From VXNE01 sp965203615 (GTDB lineage: Bacteria > Pseudomonadota > Gammaproteobacteria > Pseudomonadales > Azotimanducaceae), in contig OZ241900.1 of assembly GCA_965203615.1 (NCBI GenBank), forward strand, positions 2,790,001-2,854,000: a DNA stretch of 64,000 nt, in the 5' to 3' direction. Numbering within the stretch: the first letter of the stretch is position 1; the number at the start of each line of letters is the position of its first letter. A program made the position numbers and the translations under genes. The notes below the pieces were generated by a model, which saw only the letters and a list, made by a program, of their open reading frames with translations, was not told the origin of the DNA and did not search any database. Positions 1-8,984 of the stretch are shown here, one piece after another.

Positions 1-312
1 GTGGCGGTGATCTGTCCGGAACACGTCGAGATCATCGCGCGCGCCGGCTGGACCAAGGCGATGGTGAAGGAGTACCTCTTCGATCACGCGAGGCGACCGA
101 GGGAGGGCATGGAGCGTATCGGCAAGTTCGTGCTCCGCGAATACGAGCGCCAGGGCAGGCAGGACTTTCACCGGGGCCTGAATCCCGACGACATTCTCGT
201 CACCGTGGGCGGGGGCGACGGGGGCGGCCATTCGGCGTTCATCCCGTCCTGGAGCCGGGGCCGGGGCTCCATCATGCAGAGCCAACCCATCGGCGTGTGC
301 ATAGACTGTTGA
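1..312 (+). CDS. C-terminal part of an unrecognised protein ending in a CxxC motif
   Basis: The frame is open from the first base of the window, so this is most likely the last 103 residues of a longer gene. The GTG at base 1 is not a trusted start. The fragment has a charged helical first half, a glycine-rich stretch GGGDGGGHSA at about residues 70-79, and ends with the pair of cysteines CIDC. I do not recognise the family. It runs convergently towards the UGSC-type gene with about 60 bases between the stops. The terminal CxxC suggests thiol chemistry or metal binding, but that is only inference. Confidence 0.6.
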   Translation: MAVICPEHVEIIARAGWTKAMVKEYLFDHARRPREGMERIGKFVLREYERQGRQDFHRGLNPDDILVTVGGGDGGGHSAFIPSWSRGRGSIMQSQPIGVCIDC

Positions 313-372
313 TCGATGGCGACAACCGCGCAGTCCTAGTATCTGCGGGCTGGGAGCGATGTCGCGGTCAGG

Positions 373-891
373 TCATCCCATGAGGATGCCGACTGCCTGC
401 TCTGAAGCGGCTGCGGCCCTTTGCCTGAGTTCGTCCGCGGTGCAGCTTCCCAGGGGATGATCGACCATCACGAAGGGGTAGTCGGGAAGGCCCAGCATCC
501 GCGCCATGTTCTTCGCGGTGACCTCGAACGGTGTCGTGCAGAGAACGACCGCCCGCTTGCCGGTCTGCTCAAAGGTGATGCCGTCATGCAAACTGCACGT
601 CGAGCAACTGCCTCAGTCGCCGGAGGCGGTGATCAGGTAATCGCACGCCTCTGAGAGCTTCTTCAGCGTATCTGCCGGCGCGGGCGCGCCGGCGCTGCCT
701 TTCGCCACCATGGGCAGGACGTTACCGCCGAAGCGCGCCTGCAGCATCGCGGCGGTCTCCTCGAGCAGGACATCCGCGTTGAGCTTCGTGTTGGACAGCA
801 GGCCAATCGTCAACCCGTCCAGGCTGGCGAGGGCGGGGGCCCGCCGGGATTGCCTGACGGGGGCGGCGACGGTGGGATCGACCAGCTTCAT
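373..891 (-). CDS. UGSC-family protein, probable selenoprotein with in-frame TGA read as Sec
   Basis: Two open segments in one frame (891-613 and 612-373) are separated only by a TGA at 613-615. Read through as selenocysteine, the junction is SGD-U-GSC-STC, the signature of the UGSC protein family, whose other members carry Cys at this place (CGSC). The product would be 172 residues, beginning MKLVDPTVAAP. The segment after the TGA keeps family-like sequence (TTPFEVTAKNMARMLG, then HPLGSC) and has no good start of its own: TTG 589-591 is the first, 21 bases past the TGA. A hairpin with a G at the start of its loop lies just after the TGA. The function of the family is unknown; the motif suggests redox chemistry. 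The alternative is a nonsense-mutated CGSC gene. Selenocysteine genes (selA, selB, selC, selD) are not in this window. Confidence 0.75.
585..599 (-). promoter_or_regulatory. SECIS-like hairpin downstream of the in-frame TGA
   Basis: On the coding (minus) strand, bases 599-594 (CGTGCA) pair with 590-585 (TGCATG), allowing one G-U pair, around the loop GTT (593-591). The loop starts 19 bases after the TGA and its first base is G. Known bacterial SECIS elements are short stems shortly after the UGA with a G in the first loop positions, so position and shape fit. Only the stem and spacing are seen; binding by SelB is inferred. Confidence 0.55.
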
Positions 892-1167
892 CTCTTCTCC
901 TTGCGCGCTTCCGCATGGTCCAGGAGCCTTCAGCCGGGGAAGCTTTCCCCGACCGCTGACGCGTAAGGAAGTGTCGGCATTGACCCGGTTGCCAAAGGCG
1001 TACTTCCATGCGAGCCATGTTACAGCCGGTTTTGCACCGGTGGTATGCTGATTTCGATCATCGACGGGGATGACAACCGCCCTGCCATGCTGGCGTCGCC
1101 GTCAGGCACGGCAGATGATCGGCGTCGACCGTGACGTCTATGCCGCTTTGCTGCCTTAAGGACTTCA

Positions 1168-2400
1168 ATGGAGACGCAGGCTGAATCAGTGACCAATGCA
1201 ACGCCGCCTCTGGCCGGCGTGAAGATCCTCGATTTCTCCCGCATCATCGCGGGGCCGCTCGCAACCCAACAGCTCGCCGACCTGGGGGCCACGATCATCA
1301 AGATCGAGAACCCGGCGACCGGTGACGACGTGCGCGGCCTCGACGAGGAGGGGCAGCCGGCGCGCAGCCCGTTCTTCATGGGGTTCAACCGCAACAAGAA
1401 GAGCGTCGCCATCGACCTCAAGAATCCGGCCGGCCAGCAGATGGCGCTCGACCTAGCGCGCCAGTGCGATGTGCTGGTGCAGAACTTCCGGCCCGGCGTG
1501 ATGGACCGGTTCGGACTCGACCACGAACGCGTCATGTCCATCTGTCCGAGACTCATTTACGTGTCGATTTCGGCGTACGGCGAGCACGGATCCATGAGTG
1601 ACCGGCCCGGGTACGACCCCGTGCTGCAGGCGGAGTCCGGCATGATGGCCATGACCGGCGAACCCGACGGACGGCCGATGCGGACCGCGTTGTCGCTCAT
1701 CGACACGCTGACCGCGGGACACGCGACCAGCGCCGTATGCGCGGCGTTGATCGCGCGCGAAAAGACGGGCCGGGGCGACTACCTGGATCTCGCGTTGATG
1801 GACACCGCGATCGCCGCGCTCGGGAACATGGCCATGGCGTGGCTCGGCATGGGCGTCGTGCCGGAGCGCGTGGGGAACAGGCACATATACGCCACGCCGA
1901 ACGGTCTGTTCCGCACCGCGACGGATCCGATCTACATGGCCATCGCATCCAACCGGCTGTTTACGCGCTTTTGCGAGAACGTCATCGAGCGGCCGGACCT
2001 CCCGCGCGACGAGCGGTTCGCCCGGCCTCCCGACCGGCTCAAGAACCGGGCGCTGCTGTGGGAGATCCTCGAAGGCGAACTGATGAAGCAGCCGGCGGAA
2101 CACTGGCTTCCGCGCATGCGGGATCTGCCCGCCGGCCAGGTTCGCACCGTGGACAAGGCGCTGGCCTCGCCGGAGGTCGCCGAACGCGGCATGGTCCGGA
2201 CGCTGGAGGAAGCGGATGGGAAGACCATCTCGCTGCTCGGAGCGCCGTTCCGCTACCAGAACACCCCGCTCGCGGAACCGGAATCACCGCCGTATATCGG
2301 CGAGCACACCGACGAGGTGTTGAGAGAGTGGTTGGGTATTGACGATTCGAAGCTTAAGGAACTGCGCGAAGGCCGCGTAATCCGATCATTCGAAAGTTAG
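1168..2400 (+). CDS. CaiB/BaiF family CoA-transferase (class III)
   Basis: This 410-residue protein has the full length of class III CoA-transferases, which move CoA between carboxylic acids through an aspartyl-CoA intermediate. The N-terminal block (GVKILDFSRIIAGP, residues 18-31, and LGATIIKIENP, 39-49) and the GYDPVLQAESG block (148-158) are typical. Asp179 in LSLIDTLTAG is the likely catalytic aspartate. ATG 1168 follows an AAGGA ribosome site. The substrate cannot be read from the sequence. A second family member lies at 5937-7145, and between them are an oxygenase and reductases, so a role in activating an acid for oxidative breakdown is plausible. Confidence 0.92.
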   Translation: METQAESVTNATPPLAGVKILDFSRIIAGPLATQQLADLGATIIKIENPATGDDVRGLDEEGQPARSPFFMGFNRNKKSVAIDLKNPAGQQMALDLARQCDVLVQNFRPGVMDRFGLDHERVMSICPRLIYVSISAYGEHGSMSDRPGYDPVLQAESGMMAMTGEPDGRPMRTALSLIDTLTAGHATSAVCAALIAREKTGRGDYLDLALMDTAIAALGNMAMAWLGMGVVPERVGNRHIYATPNGLFRTATDPIYMAIASNRLFTRFCENVIERPDLPRDERFARPPDRLKNRALLWEILEGELMKQPAEHWLPRMRDLPAGQVRTVDKALASPEVAERGMVRTLEEADGKTISLLGAPFRYQNTPLAEPESPPYIGEHTDEVLREWLGIDDSKLKELREGRVIRSFES

Positions 2401-2821
2401 CCGCTTGCCTGGATGCTGCGAACGCCGGTGATCCGCTAGTGAACCTGCCCCGGCAGCGGGGAAGCAAACGCGAACGTCGGCCGTCACTTGGGCTTGTCGA
2501 GCGAGCGTTGGTGGCTTCTTCAGGGAACGTTCAGTGACCGACTGGCATGTTACGTGGTCAGAGATCGAACTTGGTGTGATAAGACATGGAAAAGCCGGGC
2601 GATGGCGGTTCGAACACGATGGTTCCCCCCCGATGCGGAAACTGCCGCTACTGGGTTGGGTCATCGGAGCGAATGCGCAGGCCGCCCGACTCGGGTTCGT
2701 GTCGCCGATTTCCGCCGACCCCTCTGAACAACAAATTCGCACCCAATGCGTGGCCTGAGACTGCATCCATGAACTGGTGCGGTGAGTGGGCAGATCAGAA
2801 GGAGTAGCCGGCTCGATGCGG
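2401..2821. other. Intergenic stretch without a convincing gene
   Basis: About 420 bases between two convergent genes. Short overlapping open frames occur on both strands (for example 2534-2758 plus and 2386-2844 minus), but none has a ribosome site or recognisable protein pattern. A GGTTCGAAC sequence near 2610 looks like a tRNA T-loop, but the flanking bases do not form the stem. I see no terminator with a T-run. Confidence 0.5.
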
Positions 2822-3577
2822 TCAGTCGAGAACGGCGGCGACATCGGCTTCGAGATGCGAGAGATCGGTCGTGCCGACCACGATGCTGGATACGCCGGGC
2901 TGGCCGGCGACGAAGCGTAGCGTCTCGGCTTTGGCAGTGCCGCTGTCCAGCGGTTTCTTCACCAGTACGCCGCAGCCGCGGTCGCCAGCCTCGCGTACGA
3001 CGTCGCGCTGGCTGCGGTCACCGTGGCTCAACGCGGTCATGATCACATCGCATTGCGCGAGGGCGGTCCTGCCGCCGGCCACGGTCTTGTGAGAAAAGCC
3101 TATTGCGCGGATCGCGCCAGCCCGTTTCAACGCGTCTAACGTGTCGAGGGCATCGGAGCGATCGAGGATCGCCATGTCACGGCCGTCGGAGTGCACCAGG
3201 ACGACATCGAGGTAGTCCGTGCGCAGGCGGCGCAGCGAAGTCTCGACGCTCCGTCGAATCGCCGCCCCGCTGAAGTCGTAGCGGGACTTGCCGTCTTCGT
3301 GGGTCTCGCCCGCTTTCGTGCAGAGCACCCATCGCTGTCGCATTCCCGCCAGCAACTCACCGAGTCGCGCCTCGCTGTCGCCGTAGGCTGCCGCAGTGTC
3401 CAGCAGGTTGATGCCCAGGTCCCGGGCGCCGTCGACCAGTGTTCGCGCCTGGCGCAGGCTCGGCAACTCGAACGGAGCCATGTCGAGCCCGGTATTGCGA
3501 CCGAGCTTGACGGTGCCGAGACCGATAACGGAGACCTCGATGCCGGTCGTCCCCAATGGCCTGCGTGGTAGCGTCAT
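2822..3577 (-). CDS. Aldo/keto reductase family oxidoreductase
   Basis: This 251-residue protein would reduce a carbonyl with NADPH in a TIM-barrel fold. It begins MTLPRRPLGTTGIEVSVIG, the usual AKR opening, and carries the LLDTAAAYGDSE block with the catalytic Asp and Tyr, then CTKAG with the catalytic Lys and VLVHSDG with the active-site His. The start at 3577 was chosen because homology begins there and the ATG overlaps the upstream stop (ATGA at 3574-3577). This points to translational coupling with the flavoprotein gene. It is somewhat shorter than the usual 280-330 residues. The longer frame reaching 3751 adds only low-complexity arginine-rich sequence. Confidence 0.88.
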   Translation of the reverse strand: MTLPRRPLGTTGIEVSVIGLGTVKLGRNTGLDMAPFELPSLRQARTLVDGARDLGINLLDTAAAYGDSEARLGELLAGMRQRWVLCTKAGETHEDGKSRYDFSGAAIRRSVETSLRRLRTDYLDVVLVHSDGRDMAILDRSDALDTLDALKRAGAIRAIGFSHKTVAGGRTALAQCDVIMTALSHGDRSQRDVVREAGDRGCGVLVKKPLDSGTAKAETLRFVAGQPGVSSIVVGTTDLSHLEADVAAVLD

Positions 3578-4629
3578 GCGAGCGCTGCCAGCACGCGATC
3601 GCCGAGGTCGGGCGCAAGCGTGAGCTTGCCCGGCCATGCAACGAGGGTGTTTTCGTGGGTTTCGACGAACGCACCTTCCAGGCGTCGTCCGGCAGGCTCG
3701 GCGCGATCGATCGACAGCGTTTCGAAAGCCCGGTTCGACCAGTCGATCCATGGCAAGGCGCGTCCGAGTTCCGCCTTGGCCGCTTCAACCTGATCCGGAT
3801 CGCTGCGGTTCGCGCCGTCCGACGCGAGGGCGCCGCCCAGGTAGTGATACCCCGCCAGGGTCGTTACGGTCAGCGCCGGCTCTGTATGCAAGCCAGCGAT
3901 GCAGTGCGCGAAGATCGGCTCCGGATCGGTACAGCGGACCAGCACCTGCTTCAGGGGTAGTCTCTGCATGCGGGCCGTGGCGCCTGCGGCGGCCGCGAGG
4001 ACTTCGTTGCCGGCGCCGGCAGCGAAAATGAACCGTTCCGCTTCGACGCGGGTGTTCGCGTTCTCGAAGGCGCGCACCGTTCCCTGCCCCATGACGAGTC
4101 CTTCGGGTTGGATCGCCATGAGCAAAATCCGGTCCCGTAGTGGTGCTGCAAGTTGTTGTACCAAACCGGGCACATCGATCACGAAGTCGTCGAGACGATA
4201 CATGGTGCCGGTCTGGCCCGCGAAGGGGCCTGGATAGTCGGCGGGCGCGAGACTCGCGACACGGCCGCGGAGAAGCCTGCTGGCGAGAAATCCCGCGAGG
4301 CGCGCGCCAGGCGCGTCGTGGGACCACAGGTAGTAGTGATCGGAAGCCACTCTCACGCCGCGCAGGTCGATTTCGCCCTTGCCGTCGAGGCAGGCACGCC
4401 AACGCCGCGGCATGTCGGAAACCGCTTCGAAGGCGCCCGTCGCGGTGCCGCCAAGCGCGTACTTGACGCCGCCGTGGATCAGCCCCTGGGACGCCATGGT
4501 CTGGGTGCCGCCGACTTCGCTTCGCTCGCACACCGCCACGTCGAAGCCCCGGCTGAGAAGGAGATTGGCGAGCCACAAGCCGGCGATGCCCGCGCCGGCG
4601 ATGGCGATGTCCGCCTTCACAGTGCGCAT
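3574..4629 (-). CDS. FAD-dependent oxidoreductase, DAO/glycerol-3-phosphate dehydrogenase-like
   Basis: The 351-residue protein opens with a dinucleotide-binding motif (ADIAIAGAGIAGLWLANLL, residues 6-24), then an acidic residue at the end of the second strand (VAVCERSE) and the TMASQGLIHGGVKYALGG block that resembles glycerol-3-phosphate dehydrogenases and other DAO-fold flavoenzymes. The middle has a typical FAD return motif (ERFIFAAGAGNEVL). The C-terminus is short for a GlpD enzyme. Substrate unknown. The stop overlaps the start of the AKR gene, and the Rieske oxygenase gene ends up the same strand 23 bases before its start, so the three probably form one transcript. Confidence 0.85.
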   Translation of the reverse strand: MRTVKADIAIAGAGIAGLWLANLLLSRGFDVAVCERSEVGGTQTMASQGLIHGGVKYALGGTATGAFEAVSDMPRRWRACLDGKGEIDLRGVRVASDHYYLWSHDAPGARLAGFLASRLLRGRVASLAPADYPGPFAGQTGTMYRLDDFVIDVPGLVQQLAAPLRDRILLMAIQPEGLVMGQGTVRAFENANTRVEAERFIFAAGAGNEVLAAAAGATARMQRLPLKQVLVRCTDPEPIFAHCIAGLHTEPALTVTTLAGYHYLGGALASDGANRSDPDQVEAAKAELGRALPWIDWSNRAFETLSIDRAEPAGRRLEGAFVETHENTLVAWPGKLTLAPDLGDRVLAALA

Positions 4630-4652
4630 GGTTGGCTATCCCGACGCGCCGA

Positions 4653-5834
4653 TCACGCGGGCTCGAGTTGAAGCATCGGGCGGTTCAGTCCGCGCCGGTG
4701 GGCGTTGTGGTAGTGGTGCAGCCCCGGCTCGTTGCGGCCGAAGAGGATGTGCGTCTGCACGCCGGAGGCGGCGTTCGCCTGCACCGAGGCTGCGACCCAG
4801 TAGTCTTCGTTTTCGACAACGTGATTGAAGGCGGCGAAGCGCTCTGCATAGCCGTCCGGAGTCTCTTCGTAGTATTCCCGAGCTTTCGGAAGGACATAGA
4901 AACTGTGGGCGGTCCGGGACTTTCCGGGATCGTCGCCATCCGCGAACATGCGTAGCACGTCTACGGCGGACGGGTCGACCAGCAGGATGACGTTTGGGTA
5001 GATGAAGTAGACGCTCAGCGTCATCCGTCGGAAGGGCCATTCATCCGACTCGCCCACCTCGTCGAGGATTTCCATGAATCGGCGCCGCGCGAACACCATG
5101 CGGTAATTCAGGCCGAACACGTCGTGTGTTTGCAGGTTGCCGTGAAATTCGGACGTCAGCGAGTTCCGGTGCAGCACGTCGAAATGATAGTTCTCCCCGA
5201 ACGTGTCGATCGCGAGTTTCCAGTTGATGTCCGCGTGGATCGTTTGCGATGCGCCGTAAGGGTGCTCCGCCAGGTCCCATTGCTGCATGTCGTCCCCGAG
5301 CCCGCCGAGTTGACTGGCGACATCGATCTCCCCGCCTGGAGTCGGCTTGACCCACAGCATTCCGGCATATTCTGCGCTCGGCAGTTCGACGAGCCCGCGA
5401 CTGGCCTTGTCGACGGCTCCGAACGACGACTCGCGGTTGACGGCGATGAGTTCGCCCGTACTGGCATAGGTCCATGCGTGATAGGGACAGGAGAACCGGA
5501 CCTGCTCGCCCCGGCCATCGGGAACCACCTGCATCCCCCGGTGGCGGCAGACGTTGGCGAAAGCGTGAAACTCTCCATCCTCGCTGCGCGTCATGAGGAT
5601 GGGCAGGCCAGTCTCGCTGTCCGCCCAGTAGCTGCCGGCCACCGGCAAGTCCGACGACAGGCCCATGAGAAGGGGCGTCTCCCGAAAGAAGACGCGCTGT
5701 TCCTGCGCCAGCAGATCGGGGCAGGTGAAATCCTTGACCGGACTCCTGACAATTCCGCCCGCATCTGCCGTCTTGCCTGTCTTGATGCCGTCTTTGAGGA
5801 TGCGAAGCAGCCGCTGCTGTTCGGGGTTGGGCAT
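4653..5834 (-). CDS. Rieske [2Fe-2S] ring-hydroxylating oxygenase, alpha subunit
   Basis: A 393-residue oxygenase component. The Rieske cluster ligands are CRHRG (96-100) and CPYHAW (116-121). The mononuclear iron site is TFGENYHFDVLH, with His217 and His222. Length and order (Rieske domain, then catalytic domain) match non-haem aromatic ring or side-chain oxygenases. No ferredoxin or reductase partner is adjacent, so electrons must come from elsewhere. It heads a minus-strand group with the DAO flavoprotein and AKR, and diverges from the second CoA-transferase at 5937. The substrate is unknown. Confidence 0.92.
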   Translation of the reverse strand: MPNPEQQRLLRILKDGIKTGKTADAGGIVRSPVKDFTCPDLLAQEQRVFFRETPLLMGLSSDLPVAGSYWADSETGLPILMTRSEDGEFHAFANVCRHRGMQVVPDGRGEQVRFSCPYHAWTYASTGELIAVNRESSFGAVDKASRGLVELPSAEYAGMLWVKPTPGGEIDVASQLGGLGDDMQQWDLAEHPYGASQTIHADINWKLAIDTFGENYHFDVLHRNSLTSEFHGNLQTHDVFGLNYRMVFARRRFMEILDEVGESDEWPFRRMTLSVYFIYPNVILLVDPSAVDVLRMFADGDDPGKSRTAHSFYVLPKAREYYEETPDGYAERFAAFNHVVENEDYWVAASVQANAASGVQTHILFGRNEPGLHHYHNAHRRGLNRPMLQLEPA

Positions 5835-5936
5835 GATTCCGTCGTCCGCCTTGACTGGCGTTATCTACCATGACACTAATCCTCCCAACAAGCTTGTGGG
5901 AGAACTGGCGCTGCGCTCGGGAGCCAGTGCCGTCGT

Positions 5937-7145
5937 ATGGACGTGTATCCCTTTTCCGGACTCAAGGTCCTGGACGTGGCGACCGTCATTGCCGGGCCTG
6001 CTGCTGCGGTGATGCTGGCCGACTTCGGCGCGGAGGTCATCAAGGTCGAGAAGCCGGGAACTGGCGACATCATGCGGCAGGTCGGGCGCACCACTACCAT
6101 GCCTGGTGCCGACTCCAACTACATGTGGAACCTGGAGGGGCGCAACAAGCGCGGCATCGTCCTCGACCTGAAGCAGAAGGAGGGCATGGAAGTGCTGCGC
6201 AAGCTTATCGCCGGTTGCGATGTCTACATCACCAACATGGCCTTCAGATCGCGCGAGTCCCTGGGCTTGACGTACGAGGACCTGCGTCCGCTCAACCCGA
6301 GATTGATCTACGCGTCGTTGTCGGCCTACGGCGAGAAGGGCCCGGAACGGGAGGGCCTGGGCTACGACATGGTCGCCTACTGGGCGCGCAGCGGCCTGAT
6401 GGATCTCATGCGCCGGCACGGCGAGCAGCCGACGGAGGGTTTGCCTGGCATGGGCGATCACCCCACGGCGATCTCGCTGTACGCGGCCATAGTCACGGCG
6501 CTCCTGCACCGCGAGCGGACGGGGGAGGGCAGCATGGTGCACACCTCGCTCCTCGCCAATGGCCTGTGGTCGGTCGCCGCGATCCCGCAGGGCATCATGT
6601 CGGGGGCGGACATCGGCGAGTACCGCGAGAGAAGGCGCGCGCCCCGCGCGTTGGGGCGCGTGTACCAATGCGCGGATGGACGTTGGCTGCAGTTCAACAT
6701 GGTCCGCACGGAAGAACTGCTGTTCCTCATGTTCGATGCCATGGACGCCTCTCACCTCCTGTTCGACGAGCGCTTCGACACCGATCGCGGGAGGACCGAG
6801 AACAGGGAGGCGCTGATCGAGGCGATCTCAAGGATCATCGAGCAGCGGGATTCGGACGAGTGGATGGCGCGGTTTGACGCGGTCCAGGTGCCGGCCAGAA
6901 GGGTGGGCATCGTCGAGGAGCACGCCGGCGATCCCCAGTTGTGGGACAACGGCATGATCGTCCCGGCGGAGGACGACGGGTTCGAGGTGCCGTCGGTCGT
7001 GAGACCTCCGATCAACATCGCGGACGTTCCCAAGGTGGAGCCAAAGCACCCGCCGAGACTCGGCGAACACTCGGAAGTGATCCTGCGAGAACTCGGCTAC
7101 GACGCGGCCGCGATCAATGCCATGCGGGAACGCGGCGTGATCTGA
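5937..7145 (+). CDS. CaiB/BaiF family CoA-transferase (class III), second copy
   Basis: A 402-residue class III CoA-transferase, distantly similar to the one at 1168-2400. GLKVLDVATVIAGP (8-21), FGAEVIKVEKPGTGD (30-44) and ASLSAYGEKGP (126-136) are family blocks, and Asp174 in GMGDHPTA is the likely catalytic residue. ATG 5937 has no clear ribosome site; GGGAG lies about 16 bases upstream. The sulfatase gene follows after 22 bases on the same strand, suggesting co-transcription. Substrate not predictable. Confidence 0.9.
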   Translation: MDVYPFSGLKVLDVATVIAGPAAAVMLADFGAEVIKVEKPGTGDIMRQVGRTTTMPGADSNYMWNLEGRNKRGIVLDLKQKEGMEVLRKLIAGCDVYITNMAFRSRESLGLTYEDLRPLNPRLIYASLSAYGEKGPEREGLGYDMVAYWARSGLMDLMRRHGEQPTEGLPGMGDHPTAISLYAAIVTALLHRERTGEGSMVHTSLLANGLWSVAAIPQGIMSGADIGEYRERRRAPRALGRVYQCADGRWLQFNMVRTEELLFLMFDAMDASHLLFDERFDTDRGRTENREALIEAISRIIEQRDSDEWMARFDAVQVPARRVGIVEEHAGDPQLWDNGMIVPAEDDGFEVPSVVRPPINIADVPKVEPKHPPRLGEHSEVILRELGYDAAAINAMRERGVI

Positions 7146-7167
7146 CCGGTCGCAAAAAGGGAGCGCC

Positions 7168-8550
7168 ATGACCCAGCCCAACATCCTGTTCTTCATGACC
7201 GACCAGCAGCGCGCCGACGCCATGGGCTGCAGCGGCGGCTGGTTGAAGACTCCCAACCTCGACCGTCTCGCCGGAGAAGGCGTGCGTTTCAGCCGTTGCG
7301 TCACCACGACGCCGATCTGCGTGCCCGCCCGCGTGACGCTCGCGACGGGCCGGTACCCGCACAACAACGCGGTCTGGAACAACCTCCAGTACACCTTGCC
7401 GGAGGACGCATCGACATGGATGCGGGTGATTCGAGACCTCGGCTACCGGACGAGCCTGTTCGGCAAGACACACCTGCATCCGCACGGAAAGGTCGATCTG
7501 CGCGAGCGCGAGTACCTGCTGCACGCCTACGGCCTCGACGACGTCAACGAGATTGGCGGACCCCGGGCCAGCGCGAACGTAGGCAGCCACATGACGGCGA
7601 TGTGGGAAGAACAAGGCTTGCTCGAAGCCTATCGCGCGGATTTCAAGGAGCGTTTCGGCAACAAGCCGCACGTGGTCCGGCCGTCCGTGCTGCCGCTGGA
7701 ACACTATTACGACGTCTATGTCGGCCAGTGCGCGAAGCGCTATCTCGAAGGTTACGACCGCAAGGAGCCCTGGTTCTGCTGGGTGAGTTTCGGCGGGCCC
7801 CACGAACCGTGGGACACGCCGGAACCGTACGCCAGCATGTACGAACCGGACGAGATGCCGGCGCCGATCCCGCGTGCAGCCGACGACCACGACCGGCCAC
7901 GGGGCTGGCTCGACGAGTACATGGAGCGCCGTTCACCGAAGCTCGATCCCGGCGACGAGGCGGCCATGCGGGCGAACTACGCCGGCAACGTGACGCTCAT
8001 CGATCACCAAGTCGGCGAAGTGCTGGAGGCGGTGGAGAAGCGCGGCGAACTGGACCGAACCGTAATCGCGTTCACGTCGGACCACGGCGAGATGAACGGC
8101 GACTGGGGCCTGATCTACAAGATGAACTTCCTCGCCGGCGCCGTGAGCGTGCCGCTGATCGTGCGCACGCCGGAGAGCGCGGCGAACGACGGGCGGGTCA
8201 ACGACGCGTCGGCGGAAAACTGTGATCTTGGCCCGACCCTTGTGGAATTGGCTGGCGGGGAAATCGAGTACCAGCAGTTCGCTAAGTCGCTGGTGCCCGC
8301 CATGAACGGGTCGACCGGGCCGCATCGTGAAGACGCGATCTCCGAGATCCAGGGCGAAGTGATGCTGGCCGACGCGAGGTGGAAGACCGCCATCAATAGC
8401 GACGGGCAGGTCTACCTGTTATTCGATCTCGAGAACGATCCCGAGGAGACGCGCAACCTGGCCGGATTGCCGGACTATCGCGACGAGGAAGACCGATTGC
8501 GCTTGAGGATTCTGGAGCGGATCGCGCAGAGTCAGCTAAGCGCGCCCTGA
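7168..8550 (+). CDS. Sulfatase family hydrolase (Cys-type, formylglycine-dependent)
   Basis: This 460-residue protein is an alkaline-phosphatase-fold sulfatase. NILFFMTDQQRAD (5-17) supplies metal-binding aspartates, and CVPAR starting at Cys51 is the C-x-P-x-R motif whose cysteine is oxidised to formylglycine in active enzymes. TSDHGEMNGDWG later in the chain gives the second metal-binding Asp-His pair. No signal peptide is seen, so it is probably cytoplasmic. AAGGGAG precedes the ATG. No formylglycine-generating enzyme gene is nearby. It could act on sulfate esters or phosphonates; substrate unknown. Confidence 0.92.
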   Translation: MTQPNILFFMTDQQRADAMGCSGGWLKTPNLDRLAGEGVRFSRCVTTTPICVPARVTLATGRYPHNNAVWNNLQYTLPEDASTWMRVIRDLGYRTSLFGKTHLHPHGKVDLREREYLLHAYGLDDVNEIGGPRASANVGSHMTAMWEEQGLLEAYRADFKERFGNKPHVVRPSVLPLEHYYDVYVGQCAKRYLEGYDRKEPWFCWVSFGGPHEPWDTPEPYASMYEPDEMPAPIPRAADDHDRPRGWLDEYMERRSPKLDPGDEAAMRANYAGNVTLIDHQVGEVLEAVEKRGELDRTVIAFTSDHGEMNGDWGLIYKMNFLAGAVSVPLIVRTPESAANDGRVNDASAENCDLGPTLVELAGGEIEYQQFAKSLVPAMNGSTGPHREDAISEIQGEVMLADARWKTAINSDGQVYLLFDLENDPEETRNLAGLPDYRDEEDRLRLRILERIAQSQLSAP

Positions 8551-8572
8551 ACGCCCGCCATACCGGTTTCAA

Positions 8573-8610
8573 GCTTTAGCGTCGATGCCCGGCGCGGCCG
8601 CCGCTAAAGC
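8573..8610. terminator. Inverted repeat between convergent genes, possible bidirectional terminator
   Basis: Perfect 9-base arms GCTTTAGCG (8573-8581) and CGCTAAAGC (8602-8610) enclose a GC-rich 20-base loop. They lie 22 bases after the sulfatase stop and 17 bases from the end of the DUF1640 gene on the other strand. There is no clear T-run, so termination is inferred from position only. Confidence 0.35.
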
Positions 8611-8627
8611 GGCCTGGGGGCGATCAG

Positions 8628-8984
8628 TCACCCGACAAGCAGGTCGAGCGCCTTCGACAGTCCGACAAAGGCCGCCGCCACCACGACAATAGACTTGAGA
8701 GACCTGGTGGCCTGCTTCTCAAGTTCGGCTGCCAGACGCAATTCGAACCTCTCGACGGCGTTGTCCAGCTTGGTGTCGAGTCTGTCCAGTCTTGTGTCCA
8801 GGCGGCCGACCTCCTGTCGCAGTTCTTCCTTCGTGGCGAGTCCTTGGATGTCGGTCTTGGTCGCGATGTTCTCGTCGAAAGCGCCACCGATCTGCTCGAC
8901 GACGGCTTCGGCCTGGGCGTCGTCGAAGCCAGCGCTGCACAACGCCTTGACGGCCTTGTGTGTATCGAAAGCGGACATTGCCAT
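8628..8984 (-). CDS. DUF1640-like coiled-coil protein with C-terminal membrane anchor
   Basis: A 118-residue protein starting MAMSAFDTHKAVKALCSAGF, the opening typical of DUF1640/CCDC90-type proteins. It continues with a long coiled coil (the EELRQEVGRLDTRLDRLDTK region with heptads) and ends in a short hydrophobic helix (SIVVVAAAFVGLSKALDLLV). Such proteins are often found near toxin or mobile genes, but their job in bacteria is unclear. The frame extends upstream to 9149 without homology, so the start at 8984 (or ATG 8978) is preferred. A small protein of similar architecture is encoded 202 bases upstream on the same strand. Confidence 0.75.
   Translation of the reverse strand: MAMSAFDTHKAVKALCSAGFDDAQAEAVVEQIGGAFDENIATKTDIQGLATKEELRQEVGRLDTRLDRLDTKLDNAVERFELRLAAELEKQATRSLKSIVVVAAAFVGLSKALDLLVG

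Noticed and set aside
613..615. Reading the TGA as a plain stop with two separate genes
   Set aside because: The downstream half has no start with a ribosome site and continues the family sequence exactly at the UGSC motif. Still possible as a recent nonsense mutation.
2590..2640. Possible tRNA (GGTTCGAAC T-loop)
   Set aside because: The bases on either side do not pair as a T-stem and no acceptor stem or anticodon arm can be drawn.
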